Origin: Clostridium beijerinckii
GTDB taxonomy: Bacteria; Bacillota; Clostridia; Clostridiales; Clostridiaceae
Assembly: GCA_003129525.1 (NCBI GenBank)
Contig: CP029329.1
Coordinates: 1,593,501 to 1,657,500 of the forward strand
Length of the DNA: 64,000 nucleotides
Direction: 5' to 3'
The notes beneath the pieces are model-generated. The model searched no databases and had not been told where the DNA came from. It saw only the letters and a program-made list of their open reading frames with translations. A program made the position numbers and the translations under genes. Positions 17,487 through 26,696 of the stretch are shown piece after piece; position 1 is the first letter of the stretch, and the number at the start of each line of letters is the position of its first letter.

Positions 17487-18374
17487 ATGAAGTATGTAAT
17501 AGGAGTGGATGGTGGAGGAACAAAAACAGAGGCTAGTGCTTATGACTCACATGGAAAAGTTATAGCAACATCAATAAAAGGCTTTGCAAATTTATTAAAT
17601 AATAAAGAAATAGCTTTAGATAATATAGTAAGTGCTATAAGGGAAATAATAAATAGATTTGGAACTAATGATCTTAATGGAGTATATTTAGGGATTGCTG
17701 GATCAGAGGTTGGTGAAAATTCAAAGATAATTTCAGATACAATAAAAAGAGAATTAAAAATTAATTGTGTGGTTATGAATGATGCAGAAATAGCATTAAA
17801 GGCTATGCTAAAAGGAAAAGATGGAATACTGACTATAGCTGGTACGGGCTCAGTGGCTTTTGGAATTAATAATAATGTTACTTCGAGATGCGGAGGCTGG
17901 GGAAATCTATTAGGAGATGAAGGCAGCGGATATAGAGTTTCAATAGATGCAATAAAGAGAATGATATATGAAGAAGAAAATTCTATTGAAAAATCAGAGT
18001 TAACTAAAAAGATTATGAAACACCTAGAAATTATTTCAGTAGAAGAGGTAACAAAGTTTGTATATTCATCAACTAAGGATGAGATAGCAGCTTTAACTCC
18101 AATAGTTGCAAGACTCGGAGAAGCTGGTGATGAAATAGCAGCTGGAATATTGATTAAAGAAGGAAGAGAACTTGCTAAGACAGTTATAAATGTATACAAG
18201 AAATTAAAGTTTAAAAGCTGCTCTATAGCATTAGTTGGCGGAGTTATTAGAAAAGCTAAAGTACTTAGAAATGCTTTTGAAGATTATTTAAGAGAAAGTA
18301 TAGTAATTGAAGACATTGTAGATGAAGAAATTTCTCCAACAATAGGAGCTTACTATATAAACAAAATTAAATAA
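17487..18374 (+). CDS. BadF/BadG-type amino-sugar kinase (GlcNAc/MurNAc kinase, MurK-like)
   Basis: 295 aa ASKHA-fold kinase. ATP-binding phosphate 1 motif GVDGGGTKTEA at residues 5-15, the NDAE motif, GTGSVAFGI, GGWGNLLGDEGSGY, and adenosine-region LVGGVI. Close to eukaryotic-type GlcNAc kinase; the described relative MurK of C. acetobutylicum phosphorylates both GlcNAc and MurNAc at O6. It is in the operon between EIIA and MupG. If the PTS phosphorylates the MurNAc end of a disaccharide and MupG splits it, the free GlcNAc would need this kinase, so the gene order makes biochemical sense. Sugar choice is inferred. Confidence 0.85.
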   Translation: MKYVIGVDGGGTKTEASAYDSHGKVIATSIKGFANLLNNKEIALDNIVSAIREIINRFGTNDLNGVYLGIAGSEVGENSKIISDTIKRELKINCVVMNDAEIALKAMLKGKDGILTIAGTGSVAFGINNNVTSRCGGWGNLLGDEGSGYRVSIDAIKRMIYEEENSIEKSELTKKIMKHLEIISVEEVTKFVYSSTKDEIAALTPIVARLGEAGDEIAAGILIKEGRELAKTVINVYKKLKFKSCSIALVGGVIRKAKVLRNAFEDYLRESIVIEDIVDEEISPTIGAYYINKIK

Positions 18375-18392
18375 GAAAAGGAATGTGAAGAT

Positions 18393-19496
18393 ATGAAAAG
18401 ATTAGGAATTTCAGTTTATCCAAGCCATAATGACATAAATGAAATAATTAAGTATATACATTTAGCAGGAAAGTATGGATTTAAGAGAATATTTACATGT
18501 CTGATTTCAGTAGCTGATAAAAAAGTAGAAGATATAATAGGCGAGTTTAAAACTATGGTGGCAGCAGCAAAAGAAGAAAATATGGAGGTTATTGCAGATT
18601 TAGATCCAACAATATTTGAAAAATTACATGCATCTATATACGACTTAAAGGTATTTAAGGATATGGGTTTAGATGGAATAAGATTAGATATGGGTTTTAG
18701 TGGTTATGAAGAGTCTATTATGAGTTTTAATGAATATGGATTGAAAATAGAATTAAATATGAGTAGTGGAACTAAGTACATTGATAATATTCTATCATAT
18801 AAAGCTAATACTAATAATTTATATGCATGTCACAATTTTTATCCTCATAAATATACAGGACTTTCATTTAAACATTTTATAAAATGCTCAAAACAATTTA
18901 AGGAACTAGGGTTAAATACAGCAGCATTTGTAAATTCATCCAGTGCAAAGTATGGACCTTGGCCAGTTTCAGAAGGTTTATGCACATTAGAAATCCATAG
19001 GGATTTACCAATAGATGTACAAGCTAAACATCTTCTATCAACAGGGTTAATTGATGATATTATAATAGCAAATTCATTTGCATGTGAAGAAGAACTTAAG
19101 GCATTAAGTGAATTAAATAAAGAAAAATTAATATTTAAGATTGAATTTAATGAAAGCGCAACTGAACTAGATAAAAAAATTGTTCTTGAAGAGTTTCATA
19201 ATAATAGAGGAGATGTCTCAGAATACATGTTAAGGTCTACTCAAAGTAGAGTTAAATATAAAGGTGAAAGTTTTCCAGCAGTTAATACTATTGATATAAA
19301 AAGAGGAGATATATTAATAGATTCAGATTTATATACTAAATATGCAGGTGAGCTTCAAGTTGCTTTAAAAGATATGAAGAACAGTGGCAAGACTAATGTA
19401 GTGGGTAAGATAGCAGATGAGGAAATATTTCTATTAGACTATATTGAACCTTGGATGAACTTTGGTTTTAACTTAAATAAGAGCCCAAATGCATAG
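18393..19496 (+). CDS. mupG: 6-phospho-N-acetylmuramidase, MupG family (DUF871), copy 1
   Basis: 367 aa, usual length. The N-terminal TIM-barrel start LGISVYPSHN, the conserved HNFYPHKYTGLS, GPWPVSEGLCTLEIHRD and the C-terminal cyclophilin-like part with YMLRSTQSR and YAGELQVA are DUF871 hallmarks. MupG of Staphylococcus aureus cleaves MurNAc-6-P-GlcNAc, and that role fits the PTS and kinase genes around it. It starts 18 bases after the kinase. A second copy sits at 26697-27743 next to murP. Whether this copy prefers another phospho-disaccharide cannot be judged from the sequence. Confidence 0.88.
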   Translation: MKRLGISVYPSHNDINEIIKYIHLAGKYGFKRIFTCLISVADKKVEDIIGEFKTMVAAAKEENMEVIADLDPTIFEKLHASIYDLKVFKDMGLDGIRLDMGFSGYEESIMSFNEYGLKIELNMSSGTKYIDNILSYKANTNNLYACHNFYPHKYTGLSFKHFIKCSKQFKELGLNTAAFVNSSSAKYGPWPVSEGLCTLEIHRDLPIDVQAKHLLSTGLIDDIIIANSFACEEELKALSELNKEKLIFKIEFNESATELDKKIVLEEFHNNRGDVSEYMLRSTQSRVKYKGESFPAVNTIDIKRGDILIDSDLYTKYAGELQVALKDMKNSGKTNVVGKIADEEIFLLDYIEPWMNFGFNLNKSPNA

Positions 19497-19520
19497 CTGC
19501 TATGTTTTCTGTATTTTGTG

Positions 19521-19591
19521 ATTGAAGGCAAAAAACAAGCTAAAAGTAGCAAAAAATCTTATTCTTTTAAATTATGCTATTTACCTTCAAT
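19521..19591 (+). terminator. Large imperfect hairpin after mupG copy 1
   Basis: Outer arms ATTGAAGG (19521-19528) and CCTTCAAT (19584-19591) enclose AT-rich sequence, with T-rich DNA beyond. It may partly terminate or process the transcript before the EIIC gene. Confidence 0.35.
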
Positions 19592-19651
19592 TATGTTTTT
19601 ATATTTTTGTTGTTATTAATATTTTAACATAATAGAGGAAAATATAAATAT

Positions 19652-19700
19652 CTAACTTAAAAAAGTTAGGGAAATAAGCGCTTGTAAAATTCATACAAGC
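19652..19700 (+). promoter_or_regulatory. EIIC leader: two hairpins and a cre-like site
   Basis: Hairpin CTAACTT/AAGTTAG (19652-19669) is followed by GCTTGTA/TACAAGC (19680-19700). The stretch ATAAGCGCTTGTAA (19674-19687) has the AAGCGCTT core of CcpA cre operators. The EIIC gene thus has its own control region of about 240 bases, and carbon catabolite repression is plausible. Confidence 0.45.
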
Positions 19701-19735
19701 AAATAAAAAATAATAATTGATAAGGGGGAAATATT

Positions 19736-21025
19736 ATGAACAAATTTTTTGAATGGATGGAAGAACACTTTGTGCCAATTGCAGCTAAAATTGGTTCACA
19801 AAGACATCTTATGGCAATCAGGGATGGGTTCGCTACAATTATGCCAATAATTATGGCAGGAGCATTTGCAGTATTATTTAATAATTTAGGCTTTCAATGG
19901 TATCAAAACTTATTGAATTCAATCTTACCTGTAGGATGGCAAGCCTGGGGAGGCAATATTTGGACTGGATCATTTGCAATAATGTCTATATTAGTTGTAT
20001 TTACGGTATCATATCATTTAGCAAGATCATATGAAAAAGATGGTTTAGCAGCTGGAATAGTAGCTGAAGCAGCATCTATCATTCTATATGCAGCAACTCC
20101 GGATGGGGGAGCATTACCATTTACATTCTTAGGAGCACAAGGACTATTTATTGCATTAATAGTAGCATTAGTATCTACAGAACTATTTGTTAAATTAATA
20201 GGAAATCCTAGATTGGTAATAAAAATGCCTGATGGAGTACCACCAGCTGTTACTAAATCATTTGCAGCATTAATTCCATCAATTATAATCCTAGCAATAG
20301 CAGCAGGTATTAAGCAGTTATTTATAACATTTAGCATAACAGATATGCATCAAGCACTATTCTTTACAATTCAAAAGCCATTACAAGGATTTGCAGGAAG
20401 CTTAGGTGGAGTATTGATAATAGTATTCTTAACACAAGTATTATGGGTCTTTGGACTACATGGGTCAAACATACTTGCACCAGTAATAAATGCATTATTA
20501 CTTCCACTACTTATGGCTAACACAGAAGCAATTAAAAATGGATTACAACCAGAAAACATATTAAGCAGTCAATTCTTAGATTCATTTGTATATATGGGTG
20601 GATCAGGAGCTACAATAGCTTTAATAATTGCAATATATATATTAGGGAAAAAAGCAGGTACTCAACAAAGAACAATTGCTAACTTAGGACTAGCACCAGG
20701 ATGCTTCAATATAAATGAACCAATAGTATTTGGTATGCCAATAGTATTAAACCCAATGTACTGCGTTCCATTTATATTAGCACCTATGGTTTCAACAATT
20801 ATAGCATATGTATTAACTTATATAGGATTTGTACCAAAAGTATCAATAATGGCAGCTTGGACAACACCACCAATTTTAAATGCATTGATATCTACTAATT
20901 CAATTATGGGTGCAGTTACGTCTGTTATTTGCTTAGCTGTAAGTGTAATAATATATCTTCCATTTGTATATATTGCAGGTAAAGCAGAGATAAAAGTTGA
21001 GGAAGGCGCAGGAGTAGAAATTTAA
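19736..21025 (+). CDS. PTS EIIC, lactose/cellobiose family permease
   Basis: 429 aa integral membrane protein with about ten hydrophobic segments. Family blocks include the N-terminal FEWMEEHFVPIAAKIGSQRHL, the loop WVFGLHGSNILAPVI, and FNINEPIVFGMPIVLNP, which carries the substrate-binding Asn-Glu. It completes the Lac-type PTS with the EIIB and EIIA genes at 16805-17442. SD AAGGGGGAA. It is followed by the remnant of a GH4 hydrolase. Confidence 0.93.
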   Translation: MNKFFEWMEEHFVPIAAKIGSQRHLMAIRDGFATIMPIIMAGAFAVLFNNLGFQWYQNLLNSILPVGWQAWGGNIWTGSFAIMSILVVFTVSYHLARSYEKDGLAAGIVAEAASIILYAATPDGGALPFTFLGAQGLFIALIVALVSTELFVKLIGNPRLVIKMPDGVPPAVTKSFAALIPSIIILAIAAGIKQLFITFSITDMHQALFFTIQKPLQGFAGSLGGVLIIVFLTQVLWVFGLHGSNILAPVINALLLPLLMANTEAIKNGLQPENILSSQFLDSFVYMGGSGATIALIIAIYILGKKAGTQQRTIANLGLAPGCFNINEPIVFGMPIVLNPMYCVPFILAPMVSTIIAYVLTYIGFVPKVSIMAAWTTPPILNALISTNSIMGAVTSVICLAVSVIIYLPFVYIAGKAEIKVEEGAGVEI

Positions 21026-21130
21026 TAGGCAGATTATATAAACAAGTAAAGCTTATAATGATTATTTGGAATGTTTTATGTTAAGAACAATAGAAAAATA
21101 TTTAGAGTATTTTAGATGGAGGTTCTAAAT

Positions 21131-21932
21131 ATGAAAAATAAGAAAATAAAGATAGTTACTATTGGAGGAGGATCAAGTTATACTCCAGAATTAATTGAAG
21201 GATTTATAAAACGTAGTAATGAATTGCCTATTAAAATTAATAGAATTACTATATAATCCAGAAAATGCAGATTCAAATAATGAAGCTGTAGTAGCTAATA
21301 TTAAGGAATCAAAGTTTATATACGAACAAATAAAAGATTTAGGATTATTACCTTGTCCATATCACAATTACTATTATGCTACAGATGATATGTTGAAAGA
21401 AGAATTAGAAAGTTTTTCAAAAGGGGAAACAAGAGCAGAAGTTGTAAAAAGAACTGAAGCAGAGTTATTTGAATTATATAAAGATCCTAAACTAGATTAT
21501 AAGCCAGAACAATTAACTAAACGTGGAGGGGCCTACTATAGTGATGCTGCATGTGAAGTTATATGTTCAATATATAATGATAAGAAGACAACAATGGTGG
21601 TTTGCACTCCTAATAATGGTTCGGTTTCAGATCTTCCATATGATTCAATTGCAGAAGTTTCAAGTATAATAACAGCACATGGGCCAGAACCAATAAATTT
21701 TGGCAAGTTAGATGTAGAAGCAAAAGGAATGCTTCTATTAATGAAATCAATGGAACAAATAACAATATCAGCAGCTATTACAGGAAGCTATGATGAAGCG
21801 ATCCACGCCTTTACAATAAATCCATTAGTTCCAAGTGGATTTATTGCTAGAGATGTATTAGATGAATTATTAATAGCACATAAAGACTATTTGCATCAAT
21901 TTGCTGAAATAATAGGCAAATTATATAGATAG
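21131..21932 (+). pseudogene. GH4 family 6-phospho-glycosidase, internal deletion plus frameshift
   Basis: ATG at 21131 after GGAGG opens a typical GH4 N-terminus (IKIVTIGGGSSYTPELIEG) but stops at 21254 after 41 codons. In another frame the C-terminal half continues (YNPENADSNNEAVV, CPYHNYYYATD, KRGGAYYSDAA, INPLVPS) to 21932. A GH4 enzyme has about 440 aa; roughly 170 residues are missing, including the NAD/Mn catalytic middle. A 237-aa open frame from 21219 covers only the C-terminal part and starts inside the out-of-frame N-terminus. The gene once ended this operon, and its loss leaves MupG as the operon's only hydrolase. Confidence 0.85.
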
Positions 21933-21960
21933 AGAATAAATTATAGAAAAGAAGTAAACT

Positions 21961-22011
21961 GTACCCTGTCAGTTAGACACAGAAAAAGAGGTTGTGTTAA
22001 TTGACAGGGTA
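21961..22011. repeat. Strong palindrome after the GH4 remnant (terminator, possibly IS ends)
   Basis: Arms of about 20 bp beginning GTACCCTGTCA and ending TGACAGGGTAC, with a 10-base purine-rich loop, then CTTCTTAT. It should stop transcription from both sides. The outer sequence resembles terminal repeats of some insertion sequences placed head to head, but no transposase is present. Confidence 0.6.
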
Positions 22012-22090
22012 CTTCTTATAAAAAATAATTTTATATATAACACTTAATATTCTTTTTATTGTAAACTTTAAATGTATTACAAAACTAGTG

Positions 22091-22582
22091 CTAGTATACT
22101 TTAAAGTTAATTACTTCATCTTGTCCTGCAACAACAGCTTGATCAACATTCATATGTAATTCGCTTACAATATCCATATTGGTAACTAAAACTGGGGTTA
22201 TTAATGAAAAACCTTTATTTAAAATAAAATCTCTATTTATTTTTATAATTGGTGTTCCAGCTTTAACCTTACTTCCAGCTTTAGCTAGCAGTTCAAATCC
22301 TTCACCATTTAAAGAAACAGTATTAATTCCTATATGAATTAATAACTCAGCGCCATTTGAAAGTGTCATGGCAAAGGCATGCAGTGTTTCACATATTAAT
22401 GTCAATTCTCCATCAGCAGGAGCAACTATTACATCACCAGTAGAATCTACAGCAATTCCATCACCAGCTATTTTTTGTGCAAATACAGTATCAGGTACTT
22501 TAGATAAATCTATGGTTTCACCAGTTACAGGCGCAATTAATTTTACTTCTTTATTTGAACTCTTCTTAAAAAAATTAAGCAT
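22091..22582 (-). CDS. PTS EIIA, glucose type, paralogue in the MurNAc locus
   Basis: 163 aa, near-identical in layout to the EIIA at 11119-11607 (APVTGETIDLSKVPDTVFAQK, APADGELT, LLIHIGINTV, GFSLITPVLVTN). It probably supplies the EIIA function for MurP, which has only EIIB and EIIC domains. It follows the RpiR regulator on the minus strand with a 140-base gap. The start-proximal hairpin is kept from the paralogue, but the RAT/terminator has decayed, so control differs. Confidence 0.92.
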   Translation of the reverse strand: MLNFFKKSSNKEVKLIAPVTGETIDLSKVPDTVFAQKIAGDGIAVDSTGDVIVAPADGELTLICETLHAFAMTLSNGAELLIHIGINTVSLNGEGFELLAKAGSKVKAGTPIIKINRDFILNKGFSLITPVLVTNMDIVSELHMNVDQAVVAGQDEVINFKVY

Positions 22583-22588
22583 GTTTAT

Positions 22589-22608
22589 ATTCCTAACTAA
22601 TCAGGAAT
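22589..22608 (-). promoter_or_regulatory. SD-masking hairpin before the second EIIA gene
   Basis: Counterpart of 11614-11633: arms ATTCCTAA and TCAGGAAT on the plus strand; in RNA the pair is ATTCCTGA/TTAGGAAT, with G-U replacing G-C. Located 6 bases from the start codon. Confidence 0.5.
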
Positions 22609-22722
22609 GTTCACTTCCTTTCATTTGTTATTTTATATGTATTATCACTAAGGCATAAGTTTCCTATAGAATGCAAACCTATAAGCTATTAATTTTGGTG
22701 AAAAGTAGATAGCTTATAAAAT

Positions 22723-23559
22723 TTATGATCGTAATTTATTTACTAAATTTCTCGAAGCCATTAAATTTTTCTTGTAATCATCTAATTCATCTTTAATCAT
22801 ACCTAAATATAATAAATCTGTTAAAATTAAAGATGCATTTCTTGATGAAACAGCTCCAAGCCTTAAATCTTTTTCTTGAGACGGCACATATAAAACTAAA
22901 TCTGAGAATTTTAATAATGGACTTTTTATAAACTGAGTTATTGAAATAGTAGTTGCACCTTGATTTTTGGCATGTTCCATTGCTACATTTATTTCTTTTG
23001 TATTTCCACTATAACTAACTGCAAGAGCAACATCCTGTTTAGTTATATAGGTTGTTGCTGCTAATTGCATATGAAAATCGTTATAAAACACTACATCATA
23101 ACCAACACGAGATAACTTTTGGGCTAAATCATAACAACATATGCCAGAACTGCTTATTCCAAATAAGTAGATACGCTTAGCATTTTTCATAGCTTGCACT
23201 GCATTATTTAAAGTTTCTATTCTTAGAAGTTTATAAGTTTGTTGAACAGCGGAAGTATCAGATGCCATTGATTTTTTTACTATTGTTTTTAAAGAATCTT
23301 TTTGACAAATTTTTTCAGAAAATAAAGGAACTTCTTCCGTATTATCTTTTGCAAGATCAAGCTTTAGTTCAGCAAACCCATTATATGCAAGCTTTTTTGA
23401 AAATCTTATAACTGCAGCAGCTGATGTATTTGTTTTAGCAGCAATATCTTGAACAGAATCATATATTATACTATTAACATTTTCTATAATATATTTAGAA
23501 ATTTTTTCTTCTGTTTTTGTAAAATTTTCACATGATTTAATTTTATATAAACAACTCAT
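22723..23559 (-). CDS. RpiR-family transcriptional regulator (MurR-like)
   Basis: 278 aa. An N-terminal RpiR helix-turn-helix (about 1-75; DIAAKTNTSAAAVIRFSKKLAYNGF) precedes a SIS sugar-phosphate domain (about 105-240; FGISSSGICCYDLAQKL, AVSYSGNTKEI). In E. coli MurR of this family represses murQP and responds to MurNAc-6-P; position beside murQ and murP supports the same role here. SD GAGGTC, ATG start. Upstream is a hairpin (23584-23609). Confidence 0.88.
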   Translation of the reverse strand: MSCLYKIKSCENFTKTEEKISKYIIENVNSIIYDSVQDIAAKTNTSAAAVIRFSKKLAYNGFAELKLDLAKDNTEEVPLFSEKICQKDSLKTIVKKSMASDTSAVQQTYKLLRIETLNNAVQAMKNAKRIYLFGISSSGICCYDLAQKLSRVGYDVVFYNDFHMQLAATTYITKQDVALAVSYSGNTKEINVAMEHAKNQGATTISITQFIKSPLLKFSDLVLYVPSQEKDLRLGAVSSRNASLILTDLLYLGMIKDELDDYKKNLMASRNLVNKLRS

Positions 23560-23583
23560 TACAAGACCTCACTTTAAGTAAAA

Positions 23584-23612
23584 TCAGATAGAGTAAAAAC
23601 GCTATCTGAAAT
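23584..23612 (-). terminator. Hairpin between murQ and the RpiR gene
   Basis: Arms TCAGATAG (23584-23591) and CTATCTGA (23602-23609), followed on the minus strand by TTTTACTT. It may terminate murQ transcription or be an operator for the regulator whose start is 25 bases away. Confidence 0.55.
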
Positions 23613-23775
23613 TTTAAATTCTACCAATAAAATTACTATGGATATCAAAAGACAAGATTATACTTATATTATAAAATAATTTCTATGGATTTATTGCATA
23701 AGTATGAGTTTTACTGTTGATATCTATAAAATATATAATAATTGTATCAAATTTATTGATAACTTACATTAAAAA

Positions 23776-24684
23776 TTAATTTTTTATATTTCGAAGTGCT
23801 TTAGATATATTTCCATTTTCTTTATTTAAGATTTCGTTACATACTTCTTTATTTTCCTTTGTTAAAACCATGCATATTGCAACTTTAACATTATAGTCAC
23901 TTTGCACCAAATACTTATAAGCCTCATCTATTGTACATTTTCCACTTGTAGCTATAATATTCTTAGCACGTTCTACTAATTTTTCGTTAGTTGGCTGAAC
24001 ATCAACCATTAAATTATGATAAACTTTTCCAAGTTTTACCATTAATGAAGTGGAAATCATATTTAAAATCATTTTTTGTGCACTTCCAGCTTTCATTCTT
24101 GTACTACCAGTCACAACTTCAGGACCTACTATGGCCTCAATTGACACGATTGCATGCTTGCTAATTTCAGAAGAATGTACACATGAAATTGCTCCAGTTA
24201 ATGCACCAATTTCATGTGCATAATCAAGTCCGCCAATTACATAAGGTGTTCTTCCGCTGGCAGCTAATCCTATTACAGTATCATTTTTATTTAATTTTAT
24301 ATTTTCTAAATCCTCTTTGGCAAGAGTTAATGAATCTTCTGCGCCTTCTTTTGCTTTAAGCAGTGCGCTATAGCCTCCGGCAATTAATCCTTGGACTAAA
24401 GATGGATCTACTCCATAAGTTGGGGGACATTCACTAGCATCTAATACACCTAATCTTCCGCTTGTACCAGCACCGATATATATTATACGCCCACCTAATA
24501 ACATTTTTTCGTATGCTAGATTTATTAAATTTTCAATATAAGGAATTACTTTTTCTACAGCGAGTGCCACCTTTTTATCTTCATTGTTAATTATATTAAG
24601 TATGTTCTTTGTATCCATAATATCGATATTTATACTATCTTCATTAATTTTCTCTGTATCAAGAACGTTTAGATTTACTTTCAT
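23776..24684 (-). CDS. murQ: N-acetylmuramic acid 6-phosphate etherase
   Basis: 302 aa SIS-domain lyase removing lactate from MurNAc-6-P to give GlcNAc-6-P. GGRIIYIGAGTSGRLGVLDA, the catalytic-Glu block SECPPTYG, GLAASGRTPYV and GPEVVTGSTRMKAGSAQK are diagnostic. A longer frame begins at 24717, but SD GGAG 8 bases before the ATG at 24684 decides the start. Divergent from murP across a 570-base AT-rich region. It is the common exit enzyme for both MupG systems in this window. Confidence 0.94.
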   Translation of the reverse strand: MKVNLNVLDTEKINEDSINIDIMDTKNILNIINNEDKKVALAVEKVIPYIENLINLAYEKMLLGGRIIYIGAGTSGRLGVLDASECPPTYGVDPSLVQGLIAGGYSALLKAKEGAEDSLTLAKEDLENIKLNKNDTVIGLAASGRTPYVIGGLDYAHEIGALTGAISCVHSSEISKHAIVSIEAIVGPEVVTGSTRMKAGSAQKMILNMISTSLMVKLGKVYHNLMVDVQPTNEKLVERAKNIIATSGKCTIDEAYKYLVQSDYNVKVAICMVLTKENKEVCNEILNKENGNISKALRNIKN

Positions 24685-25254
24685 TACAATCACTCCTTTA
24701 TAAAACATATTATACAAATAATAAAATATAATTTCAATATATTATTAAAATTTATGTAATTAATTTTCAAAGGAAGTTAGAGTACTATGAAAAATATTTT
24801 ATTTAATTCTATTTATGTAAATTTCAATAACATCGATATAATATAATAATTTCTATAAACATAAATCACGGAGTTCCATAACGAATAATAGAATGGTTCT
24901 GTATTACAACTTATATAGATAAGAGAAATTTAAAGAAGATATAATTTAATATATATAATATATTAAAAATGAAGATCTATATTAAGATAGATTAATGTTA
25001 ATTACTAAATTATTTAATATAAAAAATTATTATTTGAAACAGTTGAACTAAAATGAGCTCTTGTGAAATAAAATTTTAAAAAATGTAAAAAATAATTGAA
25101 ATATTATTGACATAAATATTAGGGTGGTTATAATAAAAATATATCAGTAAGAATTAGGCGATGTTATTATAATAAACAAAGTAGGAGGCTATTAAAAATT
25201 TTATCATAACGTTTTCTTATTTGATAATTATTATAGCAGAAAGGGGTATTTATT
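24685..25254. other. Divergent murQ-murP control region
   Basis: 570 bases, very AT-rich, with no convincing coding frame. It holds the murP promoter (25107-25134). No further operator could be assigned, although RpiR/MurR sites are expected here. Confidence 0.6.
25107..25134 (+). promoter_or_regulatory. Sigma-A promoter of murP-mupG
   Basis: TTGACA (25107-25112), 16-base spacer, TATAAT (25129-25134). It lies 120 bases before the murP start. Confidence 0.78.
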
Positions 25255-26676
25255 ATGGATTATAAAAGAATTGCTCAAGAAGTTTTAGTTTGTATAGGTG
25301 GAAATGGTAATGTTTCTGGAAATGCAACTTGTATGACAAGGCTTCGTATCACTACTAAAGATTCATCTAAAGTAGATTTAGAAGGATTAAAGAAAATAGA
25401 AGGTGTTATGGGGGTTGTTGAATCAGACACTCTACAAATAGTTTTTGGACCTGGAAAGGTAAATAAGGTTGGTGCAGAATTTTCAGAGTTAACAGGTATT
25501 TCCTTAGGGAGCTCAGAAGAAGTAAATGCAGAAGATCTTGCAAAGCAAAATAAAGCAGCAAGTAAAGCTAACCAAACAAGTATTGTTCAAGTATTTTTAA
25601 GAAAAATTGCAAATATTTTTGTGCCGTTACTTCCTGGAATAATTGCAGCAGGTTTAATAAATGGTATTACAAATGTTGTAAATGTTTCAACTCATGGTGC
25701 AGTAAGTGGACAATGGTGGTATGAATGTATAAGAACAATGGGATGGGCACTTTTCGTTTATTTACCTATTCTTGTTGCTATGAATGCAGCCAAAGAATTT
25801 AAAGGATCGCCAGTACTAGGTGCAATGGCAGGAGCTATGTCAATTGCCAATGTAGCTATGCCACTTCTTTCTAAATTTAAAGATGCACCAGTGGTTCTTC
25901 CATTAACAGGTAATGTGTTTAACCCAGCATCAGGTGGATTATTAGCTGCACTTATTGCCGGTATGTTCTTTGCTATTTTAGAACGTAAAATTAGCAAGTT
26001 TATGCCAGATATACTTCAAACATTTTTTACTCCATTATTAACAGTTATTATAGGTGGAATAGTTACATTATTAGTACTTCAACCAATAGGTGCTGGTTTA
26101 ACAATGGCAATATTCGGAATATTAAATTTTATATATGTAAGTTTAGGGGTAGTTGGTGGATACATATTATCTGCTGGATTCTTACCTTTAGTTGCAGTAG
26201 GTTTACATCAAGCATTAACTCCAATTCATGCTATGTTAAATGATCCCAATGGGGCTACACAAGGAATAAATTATTTATTACCTATTCTTATGATGGCAGG
26301 AGGAGGACAAGTTGGTGCTGGTCTTGCTTTATATTTAAAAACAAAAAACAAAAAATTAAAACAATTAACTAGAGATTCATTACCAGTTGGTATATTAGGT
26401 ATTGGTGAACCAATGATGTATGCAGTAACACTTCCACTTGGAAAACCATTTATAACTGCATGTTTAGGATCTGGAATTGGAGGTATATTAGCATCTATAT
26501 TCCATTTAGGTACAGTATCTCAAGGAGTATCAGGATTATTTGGACTATTAATAGTTATACCGGGAACTCAAATTTTCTATATTATTGCCATGTTAGGCGC
26601 TTACGTAGGTGGATTTATATTCACATATTTCTTTGGTGTTGATGAAAAAAGAATTGATGAAGTTTATGGAAAATAA
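25255..26676 (+). CDS. murP: PTS EIIBC, N-acetylmuramic acid type
   Basis: 473 aa. The EIIB domain comes first (about 1-85; phospho-Cys in NATCMTRLRI), then a linker and a membrane EIIC domain from about 115 with many hydrophobic helices (IFVPLLPGIIAAGLI, LHQALTPIHAM, GIGEPMMYAVTLP). EIIBC order without EIIA is the MurP pattern of E. coli and Bacillus, so it depends on a Glc-type EIIA, presumably the copy at 22091. It is 20 bases from mupG copy 2 and divergent from murQ, which fixes the likely substrate as MurNAc or MurNAc-GlcNAc. Confidence 0.9.
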   Translation: MDYKRIAQEVLVCIGGNGNVSGNATCMTRLRITTKDSSKVDLEGLKKIEGVMGVVESDTLQIVFGPGKVNKVGAEFSELTGISLGSSEEVNAEDLAKQNKAASKANQTSIVQVFLRKIANIFVPLLPGIIAAGLINGITNVVNVSTHGAVSGQWWYECIRTMGWALFVYLPILVAMNAAKEFKGSPVLGAMAGAMSIANVAMPLLSKFKDAPVVLPLTGNVFNPASGGLLAALIAGMFFAILERKISKFMPDILQTFFTPLLTVIIGGIVTLLVLQPIGAGLTMAIFGILNFIYVSLGVVGGYILSAGFLPLVAVGLHQALTPIHAMLNDPNGATQGINYLLPILMMAGGGQVGAGLALYLKTKNKKLKQLTRDSLPVGILGIGEPMMYAVTLPLGKPFITACLGSGIGGILASIFHLGTVSQGVSGLFGLLIVIPGTQIFYIIAMLGAYVGGFIFTYFFGVDEKRIDEVYGK

Positions 26677-26696
26677 CTATGGAAAAGGTGATAGAA

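Noticed and set aside
17540-18199. 219-codon open frame on the minus strand
   Set aside because: It lies wholly inside the amino-sugar kinase gene, has low-complexity hydrophobic composition and no ribosome site; an antisense shadow.
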